Origin: Companilactobacillus nantensis DSM 16982
GTDB taxonomy: Bacteria > Bacillota > Bacilli > Lactobacillales > Lactobacillaceae
Length of the DNA stretch: 58,783 nt
Direction: 5' to 3'
Assembly: GCF_001435815.1 (NCBI RefSeq)
Contig: NZ_AZFV01000021.1
Coordinates: 1-58,783 of the forward strand
Made by a program: the position numbers and the translations under genes. Position 1 is the stretch's first letter. Every line of letters begins with the position of its first letter. Positions 50,104 to 58,783 of this stretch are shown here, in pieces. Below the pieces are notes generated by a model. It saw only the letters and a program-made list of their open reading frames with translations. It did no database searches and was not told the origin of the DNA.

Positions 50104-50208
50104 GGCAACTCCTTCCGCTTTTCATAACTTGATAAATCACCCGCAAAATCAGCGGGAAATTCATCAAGTTACGAAAATGCTCGGGAGCTGACCGCCCTGT
50201 CTCCGCTC
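50104..50208. repeat. Long imperfect hairpin, about 105 nt
   Basis: Nested arms: GGGC/GCCC, AACTCC/GGGAGCT, TTTTC/GAAAA, AACTTGAT/ATCAAGTT and apical CCCGC-AAAATCA-GCGGG. It lies just beyond the stop of the Wzy-like gene and after the tagA terminator. It is unlike the other palindromic family in the window in sequence. Confidence 0.7.
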
Positions 50209-50211
50209 TCT

Positions 50212-51606
50212 CTAATCTTCCACATCAATTGTCTCAGGATCTTGATCATTTCTAATAAAGACTCTGGCATTCAACATGGCGTAACTTAAAATCGAAACGA
50301 AGTAAATACTTACTGAAGGTGCTTCGATAACGTGTCCTGTCATCAAAGCCATTCCGAATCCTAATGCAACACTAGCAACTAACATTGCCCACTTATATGA
50401 CCACATATACTTGAATTTTCTCACGAAAGCTCCAATGAGATAAAGCAAGCAATATAGTAATGGTACTAAGTAAACAATTGTTCCCAGAAATCCAAATTGG
50501 AAGAAGATATCAATGTAATCCATCTCAACTAATTTAGCTTTCTTTTCACTCTTAAAGCTTGTGGCATAGCCCATACCAAATGTTTTTTGAGCTATGCTTG
50601 CTTTTGAATAATTGTGAGCTGCATTTTCAAAGTAAACTGTCCGACCACTTAGCAAATATGAAACAGTCTTGTTTGTTTCAACATACTTCTTTTGATCTTT
50701 AGTAATACCCTTTTTAGTCTTAGCTTGTTTCTTCTTGTACTTAATCATGTCACTGTGTAATTCAGCTGTTCTCGAAACGGCCATTGCTGGATATGCTGCG
50801 AAAACTCCGCCCAATGTCAAAACCAATAAAGCTACGATTCCTGCATTGAACTTGCGATTGCCACTGTCTCGAAAGAAGTGGATTACTGCTGCCAAGATAG
50901 CCATACATGTACCGAAGAGGATTGCTAACAATGAACCTTTAGTACCAATCAAAAGTGCTGAGTAAATGGCTAAGATGATTGTTAACCAGTAATAAATTCT
51001 TGACCAGTTACTAATCTTTTTCAATGCATACCAAACCATGATTGGAAATGCGATTGAAACGATAGCACTCAACTCATTAGCGGCATAGAACCAACCACTC
51101 TCACCTAACTTGTAGTATGCATAAGAACTGAAACTAGTGTTAGTAAAGTGAGCGACAATCATGATAACACTGATTATATTAACTGCGTAGAAAATTACTT
51201 TAGGGAAAAAGCGGTTGATGATTCGATCTTCTGCCAATTCTTCAAATGCATAAAAGTATCCCAGTAACATGACTGGATAATATAAACTCTTAGCTAAAGT
51301 TGTTATTTCTAGCGATGGAATAAATAATTCCTTTTGTTTGTAATTTATAAATAAACTAATCACCGAAACTATTCCTAAAACAACGAAATAGGCAATGACT
51401 CGAAACCCATGTTTATTATCCCGATTAAGTATCAGGAATATCAGGATGTAAAATACGGTCACCGCCATAACGGCCATTCGTATCAAAACCCCGAACGTAA
51501 TATTAATATGTGCTTGAGCCATCAGTCCGGTAACAGCATCTAATACAGGTTGAAAAACAATATATAGCATCAAAAAGATACTGTACTTTTTTATAAAGCT
51601 TTGCAT
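50212..51606 (-). CDS. O-antigen ligase/polymerase-like (Wzy/WaaL) membrane protein
   Basis: This 464-residue protein has about 11-12 TM helices, with a large extracytoplasmic loop (about 280-345) between the late helices, carrying the RTVYFENAAHNY segment. This topology and loop are typical of the Wzy_C/WaaL superfamily that joins lipid-linked glycan units. GGGAGTC precedes the ATG. It is followed by a 105-nt hairpin. Confidence 0.82.
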   Translation of the reverse strand: MQSFIKKYSIFLMLYIVFQPVLDAVTGLMAQAHINITFGVLIRMAVMAVTVFYILIFLILNRDNKHGFRVIAYFVVLGIVSVISLFINYKQKELFIPSLEITTLAKSLYYPVMLLGYFYAFEELAEDRIINRFFPKVIFYAVNIISVIMIVAHFTNTSFSSYAYYKLGESGWFYAANELSAIVSIAFPIMVWYALKKISNWSRIYYWLTIILAIYSALLIGTKGSLLAILFGTCMAILAAVIHFFRDSGNRKFNAGIVALLVLTLGGVFAAYPAMAVSRTAELHSDMIKYKKKQAKTKKGITKDQKKYVETNKTVSYLLSGRTVYFENAAHNYSKASIAQKTFGMGYATSFKSEKKAKLVEMDYIDIFFQFGFLGTIVYLVPLLYCLLYLIGAFVRKFKYMWSYKWAMLVASVALGFGMALMTGHVIEAPSVSIYFVSILSYAMLNARVFIRNDQDPETIDVED

Positions 51607-51808
51607 AAGTGACTCCCAGTTAAAAATTTAAAAAACATATCAGGTTATATCTTACCCTAAATCTAATTTGAAAGAAATTAATTATCCTATTTGTTTTTCC
51701 AAGTTAATTTTACTTGCAGACGATAATAAGAAACCTCTATCCACAATCAATTGATAACTACATAAGAATAGCAAAATAATTTTGAATCTTTCAACTATGA
51801 ACTTTGAA

Positions 51809-52510
51809 CTATCTCTCTAAGTAAAATTCGAAACGATCGCCAGCATATTGTGAACGAACGTATTCGAATGGACGTTCATCATCTAATGTTGTAACTTGGC
51901 GTACACGTAGAACAGCGGAACCACGTTTAACATTTAAAAAGTTAGCAATTTTTTCTGATGCGAGAATAGCTGAAACAGTTTGTGTTGCGTTACCTAATTT
52001 TAATCCCGCTTTATCTTCAAGAGCTTTATATAACGAAGACGTAATGTCCTTTTTATTTAAGCTATTAACGATACCAATAGGAATCGTCGCAACTTCAAAG
52101 CAAATTGGTTGTTGGTCCGCATAACGGATTCTTTCCATTCGTAAAACTTGATCACCATTTTTGAGTTTTAATTTTTCAATTTCGCTAATCGAAGGATCGG
52201 CTACATGATAAGACACAGTTTTACTGGAAGGTTTCTTACCTTGACTCTCAGTTATTTCAGTAAAACTGGTTGTTCCAGACATTTTTTCTTGTACTTTGCT
52301 ACTAGCAACATAAGTACCTGAACCAACTTGTCGTTGTAAAATTCCCTCATCAACAAGTGTTTGAATAGCTTGGCGAAGCGTCATCCGACTAACATCGAAA
52401 TCTTGAGAAAGTTGTCTCTCAGATGGAATACGTTCCCCCACAGCCCACTTGCCAGATTCAATTTCTTTTCTAATTTCATTATGAATTTGTATATATACTG
52501 GTACCTTCAT
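51809..52510 (-). CDS. GntR-family (HutC/UTRA) transcriptional regulator
   Basis: This protein of about 233 residues has an N-terminal winged helix (PVYIQIHNEIRKEI, PSERQLSQDFDVSRMTLRQAI) and a C-terminal UTRA effector domain (about 95-233). The ATG at 52510 is 9 nt from AAAGGAG. HutC-type proteins sense sugars or amino-sugar phosphates. No transport or catabolic partner is adjacent, so the ligand cannot be guessed. Confidence 0.92.
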   Translation of the reverse strand: MKVPVYIQIHNEIRKEIESGKWAVGERIPSERQLSQDFDVSRMTLRQAIQTLVDEGILQRQVGSGTYVASSKVQEKMSGTTSFTEITESQGKKPSSKTVSYHVADPSISEIEKLKLKNGDQVLRMERIRYADQQPICFEVATIPIGIVNSLNKKDITSSLYKALEDKAGLKLGNATQTVSAILASEKIANFLNVKRGSAVLRVRQVTTLDDERPFEYVRSQYAGDRFEFYLER

Positions 52511-52597
52511 TATCATGGACTCCTTTACGAGCATTACTTCTGTTAATTATACCGTATTTCGATAAAAAATTAAGAATTGGTCTAAAAAACTGAAAAA

Positions 52598-52637
52598 AAT
52601 AAAAAGGCAAAATTCAAAGTATGAATTTTGCCTTTTT
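52598..52637 (-). terminator. Terminator of the tRNA-Tyr/tRNA-Gln unit
   Basis: AAAAAGGCAAAATTCA and TGAATTTTGCCTTTTT arms around a 5-base loop. Confidence 0.9.
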
Positions 52638-52643
52638 AAGTTA

Positions 52644-52715
52644 TTGGGTTAGCTGGATTCGAACCAGCGCATGACGGGATCAAAACCCGTTGCCTTACCA
52701 CTTGGCTATAACCCA
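52644..52715 (-). tRNA. tRNA-Gln (anticodon TTG)
   Basis: This 72-nt minus-strand tRNA has acceptor TGGGTTA/TAACCCA, anticodon stem ACGGG/CCCGT with loop TTTTGAT, and T arm CTGG-TTCGAAT-CCAG. No CCA encoded. Confidence 0.95.
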
Positions 52716-52720
52716 ATTAA

Positions 52721-52803
52721 TGGAGGGGAGTGGATTCGAACCACCGAACCCGAAGGAGCGGATTTACAGTCCGCCGCGTTTAGCCAGACTTCGCTACCCC
52801 TCC
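52721..52803 (-). tRNA. tRNA-Tyr (anticodon GTA)
   Basis: This 83-nt class II tRNA has acceptor GGAGGGG/CCCCTCC, anticodon loop CTGTAAA in GCGGA/TCCGC and a long variable arm. It lies 5 bases upstream of tRNA-Gln, so the two are co-transcribed. Confidence 0.95.
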
Positions 52804-52923
52804 ATGTGTTTAACACATGTCTCATTCGACTTAAATAATATTACCGAAAAACTATATCCATTTCAAGTAATTTTTTAATTTTTTTTGGAATAATTTTTTA
52901 AGAATGTGGTTTTTGCTAAATAT

Positions 52924-53498
52924 GCCGCCTCCAGAGCTGAAAAAATACTCACCTGCTATGCGGACCGATCCGAGCCAAGGTCTCGAATCTCGGTTTGAAG
53001 CCTTGCAAGTTCGGCAAGTCTCCAAACTCGCCCGGTGCCGTAAGGACTAAAGTCCTAACGGCACTCTCACAGCAGGTGAGTATTTTTTCAGCTCCTCCGA
53101 CTGGTTTTATCCTTTGAATTTGATAGCAACCTTACTAATAATAATCAACCGGATTAGTTTATTTAATATATATCTAATAAAATTCTCCATATTAAATATT
53201 CTAGGTCAGACAAAACGCCCTAAGATTCTTAGAACTTTTCATTTAACATTTTTTTGTTTATACACACCCATCCCGTTTAATATATCAATCAAACTAAAAA
53301 TCAAGTTATCTGCGAATAAACTAGCCGGAAGGAACAAGAAATTAGGTCGCTATGAAGGTGGCGTTAGCACTTTAGTGCTTACACCACGGGACGAGTTTTG
53401 AAACTCGCGTACTTTGCGAGGTTCAAAATCGAGGTCTGAGACCTTGGCTCAGACCGGTCCCCATAGCGACCTAATTTTCTTGTTCCTGGAGGCGGCAT
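52924..53498. repeat. Palindromic intergenic element E5: two inverted copies, best-preserved pair
   Basis: The 52804-53560 gap has no gene. The outer ends are exact inverted repeats (GCCGCCTCCAG at 52924 and CTGGAGGCGGC at 53486-53496). The left copy (52924-53108) has arms GAAAAAATACTCACCTGCT / AGCAGGTGAGTATTTTTTC and GGAC-TAAA-GTCC. The right copy (53321-53498) is inverted, with arms GAACAAGAAATTAGGTCGC / GCGACCTAATTTTCTTGTTC, AGCAC-TTTA-GTGCT and perfect GGTCTGAG/CTCAGACC (minus strand). A 212-bp AT-rich spacer separates them. The pair lies upstream of the tRNA-Tyr/Gln unit and beyond the dtpT terminator. Confidence 0.9.
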
Positions 53499-53518
53499 AA
53501 TTCAATACAAAAAACAAA

Positions 53519-53547
53519 AAAGCCGCAGCATAAAAGCTACGACTTAG
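53519..53547 (-). terminator. Terminator after dtpT
   Basis: GTCGTAGC-TTTTAT-GCTGCGGC on the minus strand, followed by T6. Confidence 0.85.
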
Positions 53548-53560
53548 TTTAATTTATATA

Positions 53561-55036
53561 TTAGTTAACACCCTTCATCATCTTCTTAATCCATGGAACA
53601 CAAAGGATTAACAAGACTGCAGCGACTAGTGTAACGATACCTGTAACGCCGAAGAACATCATTTCGTTCTTTGGATCACCAGGTACGAACAACTTAACGA
53701 TTTGAGCATTAGCAGCTTGTCCAGCTGAATCAGCTAGGAACCACATACTCATCATTTGACCAGAGAATGCCTTTGGAGCCAACTTAGTTGTGGCTGACAA
53801 TCCAACTGGAGAAATCAACATTTCACCAATTTCGATGATACCCCAACTCAATACAAGCCAGAGTGGACTAACTTTTCCGTTAGCACTTAGACCCATCAAA
53901 GGAATAATCAATACGAAATATGAAATAGCTGTAGCAACCAATCCCATCCAGAACTTAGATGGTGATGATGGTTGACGTTTGCCTAACTTAATCCATAACC
54001 ATGCAAAGAATGGTGTATAGATAATGATAAAGAATGGGTTAAGCATTTGGAATTGTGGTGCTGACAAATGCAAACCAGCAAAGTTTAGTTGTGTTTGTTC
54101 AGCAGCAAATAGAGCTAGAACAACTGAACCTTGTTCTTCAATTGCCCAGAAAATCATGGCAGCGATGAACAATGGGATATAAGCGAAGACACGTGATCTT
54201 TCAATCTTAGTAACTTTCTTACTTGTTAGCATCATAATGAAGTAACCAACAGGTAAACCGATACCTAAGATACTGATAATTGTAATAACGTTATCGATTG
54301 TAAAGGCATGTGCAAAAATCAACACAGCAACGATAATGATTACAGCAACGACTGCGATAGAAACACGTTTGATAAAGCGTCCACGTTCTTCGTCTGTGAT
54401 TGGATCTGGAGCGTGAAGACTTGATTCTGGCAAGTACTTACGTCCGTCCCACCAGTAAACAATTAAACCGATAAACATACCGATAGCAGCTAATGAAAAA
54501 CCTGCATGGAAATTAAAGGCATTACTCATACTGTTAACAGCTTGTGGTGCAAATAGGGAACCTAAGTTGATACCCATAACGTAAATACTGAAACCAGAAT
54601 CACGTCTTGGGTCTCCTTCTGAATACAATCCACCAACCATTTCGGATACGTTTGGCTTCAAAAGTCCAGTACCAATAACAATAAGACCAATAGATAGGAA
54701 TAATCCTGTTTCACCAATTGGGAATGATAGTACGATGTGACCAAGCATGATCAACACACCACCCCAGAAAACAGTTCTTCTGGCTCCCAGTAATCTATCA
54801 CTGATGAATCCACCAAGCACACTTGACATGTAAACTAGTGAACCATAAATTGACATAATTGAAGCGGCTGTAGTACGGTCCATTCCTAGACCGCCCTTTG
54901 TTACCGCATAGTACATGTAGAACAGCAAAATGGCACGCATACCATAATAACTGAATCTTTCCCAGAACTCAGTTAGAAATAATGTACGCAAGCCTGTCGG
55001 TTGTCCGAAGAAACCTCGATCTTTTTTCTCGTCCAT
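53561..55036 (-). CDS. dtpT: Di/tripeptide transporter, POT family
   Basis: This 491-residue proton-coupled oligopeptide transporter has the N-terminal ExxERFSYYG motif (EFWERFSYYGMRA), which carries proton-coupling residues, and PTR2 signatures in GGFISDRLLGARR and the GLLKPNVSEMVGGLY stretch. About 14 TM helices, family-typical length. GAGGAGA precedes the ATG. Monocistronic. Confidence 0.95.
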   Translation of the reverse strand: MDEKKDRGFFGQPTGLRTLFLTEFWERFSYYGMRAILLFYMYYAVTKGGLGMDRTTAASIMSIYGSLVYMSSVLGGFISDRLLGARRTVFWGGVLIMLGHIVLSFPIGETGLFLSIGLIVIGTGLLKPNVSEMVGGLYSEGDPRRDSGFSIYVMGINLGSLFAPQAVNSMSNAFNFHAGFSLAAIGMFIGLIVYWWDGRKYLPESSLHAPDPITDEERGRFIKRVSIAVVAVIIIVAVLIFAHAFTIDNVITIISILGIGLPVGYFIMMLTSKKVTKIERSRVFAYIPLFIAAMIFWAIEEQGSVVLALFAAEQTQLNFAGLHLSAPQFQMLNPFFIIIYTPFFAWLWIKLGKRQPSSPSKFWMGLVATAISYFVLIIPLMGLSANGKVSPLWLVLSWGIIEIGEMLISPVGLSATTKLAPKAFSGQMMSMWFLADSAGQAANAQIVKLFVPGDPKNEMMFFGVTGIVTLVAAVLLILCVPWIKKMMKGVN

Positions 55037-55142
55037 TAAAAAATTCTCCTCACATTACACAATGAATGTATTAATATTAAACTTTCAAATTCTTGATGTC
55101 AAAACATTTTTAATAAAAACTCTACAAATCCTTATATACCAA

Positions 55143-55186
55143 CAAAAAAAAATAAGAGCCCTTTAATATAGGCTCTTATTTTTTTA
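55143..55186 (-). terminator. Terminator after the first glpK-like gene
   Basis: AAATAAGAGCC and GGCTCTTATTT arms around a 10-base loop, with T-run on both sides. Confidence 0.9.
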
Positions 55187-55190
55187 ACGT

Positions 55191-56687
55191 TTAATGTTTG
55201 AACGCCATCGTTGCTGCGACGGCATCTTCCCAGCCTGCGTATAAATCTTGGCGACGTTTGTCGTCCATTTCAGGCTGATAAATTTTTCCAGTTTGATAAT
55301 TTTTTTTGATATCATCTAAATCTTTCCAAAAACCAACACCAAGGCCAGCCATAAATGCTACCCCGAGAGATGTTGTTTCCAGCTCTGATGAACGTTGCAA
55401 GTCAATTCCTAAAATATCAGTTTGAAATTGCATCAAGTAATCGTTAGCCGATGCCGCTCCATCAACTTTTAAAACTTCAATTGGCATCTTAGCATCCGAA
55501 CTCATCGTTTCAATAATATCCTTGGTTTGATAAGCAATCGCTTGTAACGTCGCTTTGATCAAATCCTTGTCGGTTGTTCCGCGTGTAATACCAAAGATTG
55601 TTCCATGAGCCTTATTGTCCCAATATGGGGCACCTAACCCGGCAAAGGCAGGTACCACGTAGACTTCATCTTGACTCTCAGAATCTCTAGCTGCTTCTGA
55701 AGTTTCCGGCGTATTGTTGATCAAACGCATATCATCACGGAGCCACTGTAACGCCGCACCAGCGATAAAAACACTACCTTCTAAGGCATATTTAATCTGA
55801 CCATTAATCCCATAGGCAATCGTTGTCAATAAATTATTATCTGACAAAGCTGGTTTATCACCTGTATTCATCACGGCAAACGCACCAGTCCCATAAGTAT
55901 TTTTAACCATACCTTTTTCAAAAGCCATTTGACCAAATAATGAAGCTTGTTGTGAGCCAGTCATCCCAGTAATTGGAATTTCTGAACCATAAAATTGATA
56001 ATTCTTCGTTACCCCAAACATCTCAGAGTTCGATTTAACTTCTGGCAACATCGCCTTAGGAATATTAAAAAGTTTTAATAGATCATCATCCCATTGCAAA
56101 GTGTTGATATTATAGAGCATTGTTCGACTAGCATTGGCACAGTCAGTCGCAAATTCTTCACCATCGGTCAATTTCCAAAGCAACCACGTGTTGACTGTTC
56201 CAAAGAGTAGCTCGCCTTTTTCGGCACGTTCTTGCGCACCTTCGACATGATTCAAAATCCAGCGTATTTTAGTGGCGGAGAAATATGGACTAATAATCAA
56301 ACCAGTTTTTTGATGAATTTCTTCCTTATAACCAGCTTTAATTAAATCATTCGCTAAATTCGAAGTTTGACGACTTTGCCAAACAATTGCGTTATAAATT
56401 GGCAATCCAGTCTTCTTATCCCAAACAATCGTCGTTTCCCGCTGGTTAGCAATCCCAATGGCTTTGATTTGTTGTGGTTTGATACCAGAATCAATCAAAG
56501 CAGTGGCAATTGTCGTTTGAACGGCGTTCCACAGTTCACTAGGATCATGTTCGACCCAGCCCGGATTTGGCAAAATTTGTTTAATTGGATGTCTAGCAAC
56601 AGCTACCTTTTTTCCACTGTGATCAAAGATAATTGCCCTAGTTGTCGTTGTCCCTTCATCAATTGCTAAAATATATTCTTTTTCCAT
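55191..56687 (-). CDS. GlpK-like FGGY kinase with altered active site
   Basis: This 498-residue protein matches glycerol kinase throughout: phosphate-binding [10 protein letters not shown], glycerol contacts R83-E84 (NQRETT), W103 and Y135, and ATP motif GTGAF. But the catalytic base D245 is Ser ([10 protein letters not shown]), the PTS/HPr phosphorylation His at 231 is Gln (NYQFYG), and the usual TIDTWL is TVNTWL. The next gene upstream has all of these intact. The ATG at 56687 follows GGGAG. It either has a changed substrate or regulatory use, or is decaying. The reading frame itself is unbroken. Confidence 0.85.
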   Translation of the reverse strand: MEKEYILAIDEGTTTTRAIIFDHSGKKVAVARHPIKQILPNPGWVEHDPSELWNAVQTTIATALIDSGIKPQQIKAIGIANQRETTIVWDKKTGLPIYNAIVWQSRQTSNLANDLIKAGYKEEIHQKTGLIISPYFSATKIRWILNHVEGAQERAEKGELLFGTVNTWLLWKLTDGEEFATDCANASRTMLYNINTLQWDDDLLKLFNIPKAMLPEVKSNSEMFGVTKNYQFYGSEIPITGMTGSQQASLFGQMAFEKGMVKNTYGTGAFAVMNTGDKPALSDNNLLTTIAYGINGQIKYALEGSVFIAGAALQWLRDDMRLINNTPETSEAARDSESQDEVYVVPAFAGLGAPYWDNKAHGTIFGITRGTTDKDLIKATLQAIAYQTKDIIETMSSDAKMPIEVLKVDGAASANDYLMQFQTDILGIDLQRSSELETTSLGVAFMAGLGVGFWKDLDDIKKNYQTGKIYQPEMDDKRRQDLYAGWEDAVAATMAFKH

Positions 56688-56702
56688 TATTAACTCCCAC
56701 AC

Positions 56703-56726
56703 ACCAAAAAAGGCGCAACACGCCTT

Positions 56727-56729
<3 letters not shown>
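56703..56729 (-). terminator. Terminator after glpK, before its paralogue
   Basis: AAAAGGCG-TGTTG-CGCCTTTT on the minus strand, T-rich. It separates the two kinase genes into different units or reduces read-through. Confidence 0.8.
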
Positions 56730-58244
<1,515 letters not shown>

Positions 58245-58252
58245 TCATTATT

Positions 58253-58267
58253 AATGTAAACGTTTCA
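58253..58267 (-). promoter_or_regulatory. Near-cre sequence upstream of glpK
   Basis: TGAAACGTTTACA on the minus strand is one base short of a perfect CcpA box. It sits 18-32 bases before the start codon. Low confidence because of the gap. Confidence 0.35.
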
Positions 58268-58391
58268 TACCAAAATATTATAACATTTACCGTGTTTTGC
58301 ATACCAATATCAATCTTATTTATAATATTTTGTCTTTTGGCTCAATTTATTAGATTATTTTGGTTTTAGAACTAAAAAGCTATTGTTCATT

Positions 58392-58783
58392 GCCGCCTAC
58401 GGTTGGAAACAAGTTTTACCTGCTGTGAGGACCGGTTCGAGCCAAGGTCTCTAACCTCGATTTTGAGCTTCGCAAGGTTCGCAAATCTCAAAATACGTCC
58501 TGTGCTGTAAGAACGGGAAAAACACCCGTCCTAACGCCACTGTCACTGCTGGTAAACTTGTTTCCAACCTCCGGATAATAATTTATTGATTTATTGTTTT
58601 AACATAAAAAATTTCTTTTAAATACTTTCATTAAACTAATGTTCAAGAACAGTATACGTCAGAATATAATAAAGTTAATATTTATAAAACGTTGTACTGT
58701 TTAGTCCGTCTCCATAATTTAAAAATAGTCTAAAAACTTATTAATCTAGCAATTCGTAATAAACAACGAATAAACTAGCCGGA
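58392..58783. repeat. Palindromic intergenic element E6: left copy complete, inverted right copy cut by the window end
   Basis: The 58236-58783 stretch has no gene. The left copy (58392-58576) has arms GGAAACAAGTTTTACC / GGTAAACTTGTTTCC, hairpin GGTTCGAG-CCAAGGT-CTCTAACC, a GAG/CTC-flanked TTTTGAG hairpin and a fourth stem ACGGG/CCCGT. About 200 bp later, CTAGCCGGA at 58775-58783 matches the start of the inverted copy in E5, so a second copy is expected beyond the window. Confidence 0.8.

Overview
The window is a low-GC Firmicutes chromosome segment. Gene content and order (pcrA-ligA-camS-gatCAB-dgkB-rlmCD, LytTR/AgrC-type two-component genes, SLAP-like surface proteins, tRNAs without encoded CCA, GlpK, DtpT) point to Lactobacillaceae. 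My best guess is the Companilactobacillus (alimentarius/farciminis) group, but the genus is an inference.

Layout: (1) 1-3.9 kb is the right end of an integrated element: small membrane proteins, a HEPN-like protein, a tyrosine integrase, and the tRNA-Arg(CCT) gene that is probably its attachment site. (2) 3.9-7.7 kb holds a DEAD-box helicase, an oxidoreductase and an amino-acid permease. (3) 7.9-12.3 kb is an operon of an orphan PTS EIIC, a membrane-anchored DUF915 hydrolase, an AgrC-like kinase and an AgrA-like regulator, followed by two small genes. (4) 13.5-24.6 kb is the housekeeping block rlmCD, dgkB, gatB, gatA, gatC, camS, ligA, pcrA. (5) 25.3-29.0 kb is a purine-linked operon xpt-purK-like-purB behind a GH73 glucosaminidase gene. 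(6) 29-36 kb has an MFS exporter, a cold-shock protein, ribose catabolism rbsDK with a cre site, a GT-C-like membrane protein and a pair of bacterial-PH membrane proteins. (7) 36-40.7 kb is a surface island of three secreted SLAP-like proteins, a duplicated leader region and an Rgg/RRNPP-type regulator. (8) 40.9-52.5 kb has tRNA-Leu, an operon of aminotransferase, two glycosyltransferases, a small protein and SprT, then nadE/pncB, envelope polysaccharide genes (GT4, TagA, Wzy-like) and a GntR regulator. (9) 52.6-58.8 kb has tRNA-Gln and tRNA-Tyr, the di/tripeptide transporter DtpT and two tandem glycerol kinase paralogues.

The most striking signal is not a protein gene. At least six intergenic sites carry copies of one family of large, GC-richer, palindromic elements of about 180 bp. 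Each folds into a cloverleaf-like four-way structure: a long outer stem and three inner hairpins. The stem sequences differ from copy to copy, but the two arms of each stem change together, which is covariation visible inside this one window. In several places two copies face each other across a 160-220 bp AT-rich spacer, and the outer ends carry a GCCGCCTCC-type terminus. I do not recognise a named family. Other points for a second look are a GlpK paralogue that has lost its catalytic Asp, a PurK-like protein that has lost its ATP-grasp motifs, the HEPN-like gene in the integrated element, a tRNA-Arg with a remodelled 3' end, and a 105-nt hairpin at 50.1-50.2 kb.
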